Shown: positions 61,207 through 64,000 of the stretch, piece by piece
How the letters are laid out: each line of letters opens with the position of its first letter
How positions within the stretch are numbered: the stretch's first letter is position 1
Source: Leucogyrophana mollusca
Lineage: Eukaryota; Basidiomycota; Agaricomycetes; Boletales
Direction: 5' to 3'
DNA length: 64,000 bases
Assembly (NCBI GenBank): GCA_021014945.1
Contig: MU266334.1
Location: forward strand, 160,005 to 224,004
The notes under the pieces: model-generated
Told to the model about the DNA's origin: nothing
Database searches by the model: none
The model's input: only the letters and a program-made list of their open reading frames with translations
Translations under genes and position numbers: made by a program

Positions 61207-61831
61207 GTCGTGTACTTCTCGATCATCAATATCGTTATTGCCGCCGTGCTTGCCTCCGCGCTCGCGGGTGCCACACCTAGCACAACGCCCACTTATGCGT
61301 ATGATGTGACCCTCTACCCTAAAGCCAGATATGGGGGCAACTACTAACTCGTGACCTCGATATTTACCACCAAATCTACGGATATGTGGGGGTGTGATCG
61401 CTGCATTCCCGTTGAATCGAAAGTGAGGAATGCAGTGAACTCGCTCGAGTTTTATACCGCCGAGGGCAGCATGTACCTCTCGTTCTATAGGGACTCTAAG
61501 TGCAAGGCGCGTACTCACTACTCACTCATTGACTTTTTGCTATACTTACGACCCCTTGCCATGTTCATTTACCCGCCAATACACTCGATCGACCTTGATC
61601 TCGTACCTGCAACCATGCGCAACACACCTCGGTCACCTTTCTTTAACTGTGCAGACTGGAGCGCTGGGTAAGTGGACTGTCTCACTATTCAAGAGAGATA
61701 CGCGCTCACGCATCTACTATCTTCTAGCAACCTACCCCCGCGACGGCGAATATTACTCGGCACACACAAATTCAGCCATTAAACACGCCGCTGCCTTCAG
61801 GGTTTGCCATGGCGATCTCGTCACGGCTTAA
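61207..61831 (+). pseudogene. Decayed small secreted protein, relative of the 38.5-kb gene
   Basis: The frame has a signal-peptide-like stretch (VYFSIINIVIAAVLASALAG) with no ATG in front, an in-frame TAA at 61345-61347 after YPKARYGGNY, then intact family sequence: CDRCIPVESKVRNAVNSLEF and MYLSFYRDSKCK. A following region (LGKWTVSLFKRDTRS, ...VCHGDLVTA) continues to 61831 as a probable second exon with altered splice sites. It shares the CIP--KV-S/N--F and F-RD-CK patterns with the gene at 38466, so both come from one family. Lost start and stop codon make it non-functional unless splicing bypasses them. Confidence 0.72.
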
Positions 61832-62047
61832 ACTCACCGACTCTCCCGGCACATCGAACGACCCAGCTCTAACCTCGAGAGTGACTCGAACTGAGTAACT
61901 TATCAATGTCTGCTGGATATTCTATCTGCTAGTATTCATCCCCCAACATCGGACCGTGTAGTTATTGACATAGTAGTACTTGATCATTAATAGTAATGCA
62001 CATGGTGCTGGCTTTCCCACATGAGCAGGCGGTTGACCAACCACAAT
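61832..62047. other. Intergenic
   Basis: Short gap between the dead secreted-protein copy and the decayed BTB gene. Nothing seen. Confidence 0.5.
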
Positions 62048-62981
62048 TTATCTGCAATCGCTCGCCACTACATTAGCGCGACGTCTACTGTGAACTCTGC
62101 ATGGACCCTTGAGCGAGTAGAGCAAGTTATCCTCGACCCCACATTCAGGGTCGGTGCGGTCCCTCCCGGTGCCTTCGCGTGGTATTTTTTGGCACGGGAA
62201 CGAGTGTGTATCTTTGGGTTGCGTTTCGAGGAGCCGTTTCGGCCCATGAGACAGAGACAGCCTTGAACGTCTACCACAGCAACGAACGCAGTTCATCGCC
62301 TTGAAGAATCGTACTCGTTGACAGGCGAGTGCAGTAGTAAAGTGCGCACAGGAGGATCTCGAAACACTCCGTATCGCGGGCGAGGTTGATGACCTCGATG
62401 ACATTGTCCATTTCGTGGTTGCGAGCGAGCGTGTGTCGGGTCGTCGAATGATTCGAGCATAGAGGGGAAGCCGAGTTTGAGCTTGTCGATGGCGTTTTCG
62501 CGCAGGTCCCTGATGCGGTACTTCGTACTCAAGCGAAGAATGGCGGATACAAGGTCAAAGGAGTAGGACAAGTCACGAAACTGTAACAGCGTGGCATACA
62601 AGACACGCCATGGTTAGCAGCCAGATATCATCTATCTCCCCCTTCTCAGACTCACAATGGCTGGTAGAGTGTCATCAACAAATGTATGAACCGCGCCGAG
62701 CTGTCTTGCAAATAAATGACTGGACAGCCCATCATGATTTCTCCGTCGTACGAATTAGGGTGGTCGAAAGGTCGACGGGGTATTTGAGAGTGTGAAGACA
62801 ATGTGGAACGGTGGATACGAAAGAGGCTTTTTTCGACCCTAAGAATGATTGCGCCGTCCTCGAAACAGAGTTCCATGTATTGGCTAGGGCCGGGTTCGTA
62901 CGAGTCAGGCAGCACAACTATGCCGGAATCATTGGATCCAGTCTCCTGAGAGATGCTGGAGCTACGGGATTTGCTTGCCAT
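62048..62981 (-). pseudogene. BTB/POZ-domain gene, frameshifted
   Basis: ATG 62981 starts MASKSRSSSISQETGSNDSG. The BTB fold begins with CFEDGAIILRVEKSLFRIHR and PVIYLQDSSARFIHLLMTLY and continues after an intron with LVSAILRLSTKYRIRDLREN, ending that frame in KLGFPSMLESFDDP. The next family block, NVIEVINLARDTECFEILLC, lies in a different frame with no room for an intron (break near 62440). After its TAG at 62271-62273 a third frame resumes recognisable tail sequence (GPKRLLETQPKDTHSF). The Agaricomycete BTB family is large and often decays; sequencing error could explain one break but hardly two. Confidence 0.65.
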
Positions 62982-63081
62982 GTCTTGCCTCGTTGAGTCA
63001 CCGCCATCGTCTTGGTAAAATAAACGCACAAAAATGCCCTGGCACGTTTATGAATTGTGTAGCATCATTGACTTCTTGAGA

Positions 63082-63901
63082 TTACGGTTGCAAAGGTGTT
63101 CCTCTTGTCCCGAGTCTTGCTCGTCCTTCTTTGCTTTTCGCTCTCTCTCTCTCTTCACTTTCCTCGCGCTGTTCCTTGCGCTGTCGTTTCCGATCATTGA
63201 TTTCCCGCACTGTTTGTTGATCTACTAGCAGAGATGGGATGGCCTCATTTATATGTTCCCGGAGGATATCTAGATCAAAGAGGATCTCATCCGTCGGGGA
63301 GATATTTCGAGGAATATAATACTCTAGAGGAACAATGTCGTTGATGGTGAGGTGCAGGTGATCGTCTCCGTCGTCATCTCGATTGGTGGGGTAGAACCGC
63401 TTTGTGGAAGTAATTAGAATGTCATTGATAAAAACATGGCCTCTAAACACTCACATGCCTTGCTACCAGCTTGATGTCCTCGATGTCTTCACTGCGCCGC
63501 CAGACTTCAAGGCAGGCTTCAATTCGCAGCGCCGTGCCGTCGGAACCCGGGGTCACCAGTTTCGGATCATCATTTACCGCGGCCGTCCTGGTGAAACTGA
63601 CTAGAATGACAACCATAACTTCGCCAGAGTGTGCTGGATCATCAACAACTGCTCGCCCCCCAAGTAGCCACATCCGAGCATCTGCAACGAGATCTTCATA
63701 GGCCTCACTCCAGCCAGTCTCCAACACCATTCTGGGCCAGTACTCCACCCTTGTCCAAACTGCAACGTCTGGTTGTTTCCTACTATCCTTGTAGCGCCCA
63801 GCAAACCCCGAAAAATCAGTGGTGGCACCAGTGACCTTGATCTTCCTTGATAGAGGTGAAAGAATTGGATTGGAGAAGATGACTGAGCTTATAAATGTCA
63901 T
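63082..63901 (-). CDS. Hypothetical protein with nuclease-fold-like motif
   Basis: Two exons joined over an intron (about 63388-63450): the first holds KQPDVAVWTRVEYWPRMVLE, TGWSEAYEDLVADARMWLLG and VMVVILVSFTRT; the second, RFYPTNRDDDGDDHLHLTIN, IPRNISPTDEILFDLDILRE and a Lys/Glu-rich tail. The PDV ... hydrophobic-Glu-x-Gly-Trp-Ser ... D---WL order resembles the core of PD-(D/E)XK-like Uma2 folds and is common in a lineage-expanded Agaricomycete family. The function is unknown, and nuclease activity is only a hypothesis. ATG 63901 (MTFISSV) is usable, but further exons may lie beyond the window edge. Confidence 0.6.
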
Positions 63902-64000
63902 GGGTACATCATGGATGCGTAGAGTGCAAGTGCGAATGCGAAGGATGCAACGGTAGGAGTCATATGAGAACGATGCTGATGTTTCGGTGACGAGCAGGAT

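Overview
The window is nuclear DNA from a filamentous basidiomycete, most likely an Agaricomycete; I cannot resolve the order. The reasons are dense genes on both strands with little spacing, nearly every gene split by short GT-AG introns of about 50-65 bases, the particular protein set (CS, Caf120, Sgd1 and Rqt4 homologues, BTB proteins), and small secreted proteins with one intron. Many exons are only tens of bases long, so coding spans below are gene spans (start codon to stop codon, introns included). Starts were set on ATG codons that agree with the reading frame and conserved motifs.

Layout. 0-7 kb: thiamine pyrophosphokinase (-), a coiled-coil protein (+), an Rqt4/TRIP4-type zinc-finger protein (-), a tail-anchored CS-domain protein (-). 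7-14 kb: a long Ser/Pro-rich protein (-), ERG28 (+, four small exons), a TPR protein (+). 14-18.7 kb: citrate synthase with a C-terminal SKL (+), a small inner-membrane-like protein (+), a small Cys-rich protein (+). 19.7-31 kb: a C2H2 transcription factor (-), CWC2 (-), a WD40-like protein (+), mitochondrial ABC transporter ATM1 (+), an EBP1/PA2G4 homologue (-). 31-45 kb: RAD2/XPG (-), a complicated tandem duplication, a small secreted protein (+), a Caf120-like PH protein (-). 45-60 kb: COX11 (-), DNAJC8/Spf31 (+), RMI1 (-), carnitine acetyltransferase (+), PAM18 (+), EFM4 (+), SGD1/NOM1 (-), a GH47 mannosidase (+). 61-64 kb: a dead secreted-protein copy (+), a decayed BTB gene (-), and a protein with a nuclease-fold-like motif (-).

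Most genes are unlinked housekeeping functions: Fe-S export, COX assembly, protein import, splicing, ribosome quality control and biogenesis, DNA repair, ergosterol and cofactor synthesis. A functional link visible in sequence is between citrate synthase (ends -SKL) and carnitine acetyltransferase (mitochondrial-type N-terminus, ends -ARL). Both look routed to peroxisomes, which fits acetyl-unit export from fatty-acid or C2 metabolism.

The most unusual region is 35.1-38.5 kb. A segment running from inside RAD2 to the 3' end of the Caf120-like gene was duplicated in tandem. The copy kept the RAD2 5' end and the promoter of a secreted-protein gene, then lost that gene's body. I found no mobile element, CRISPR array, rRNA or tRNA, and no evidence of a wholly new multi-gene system.
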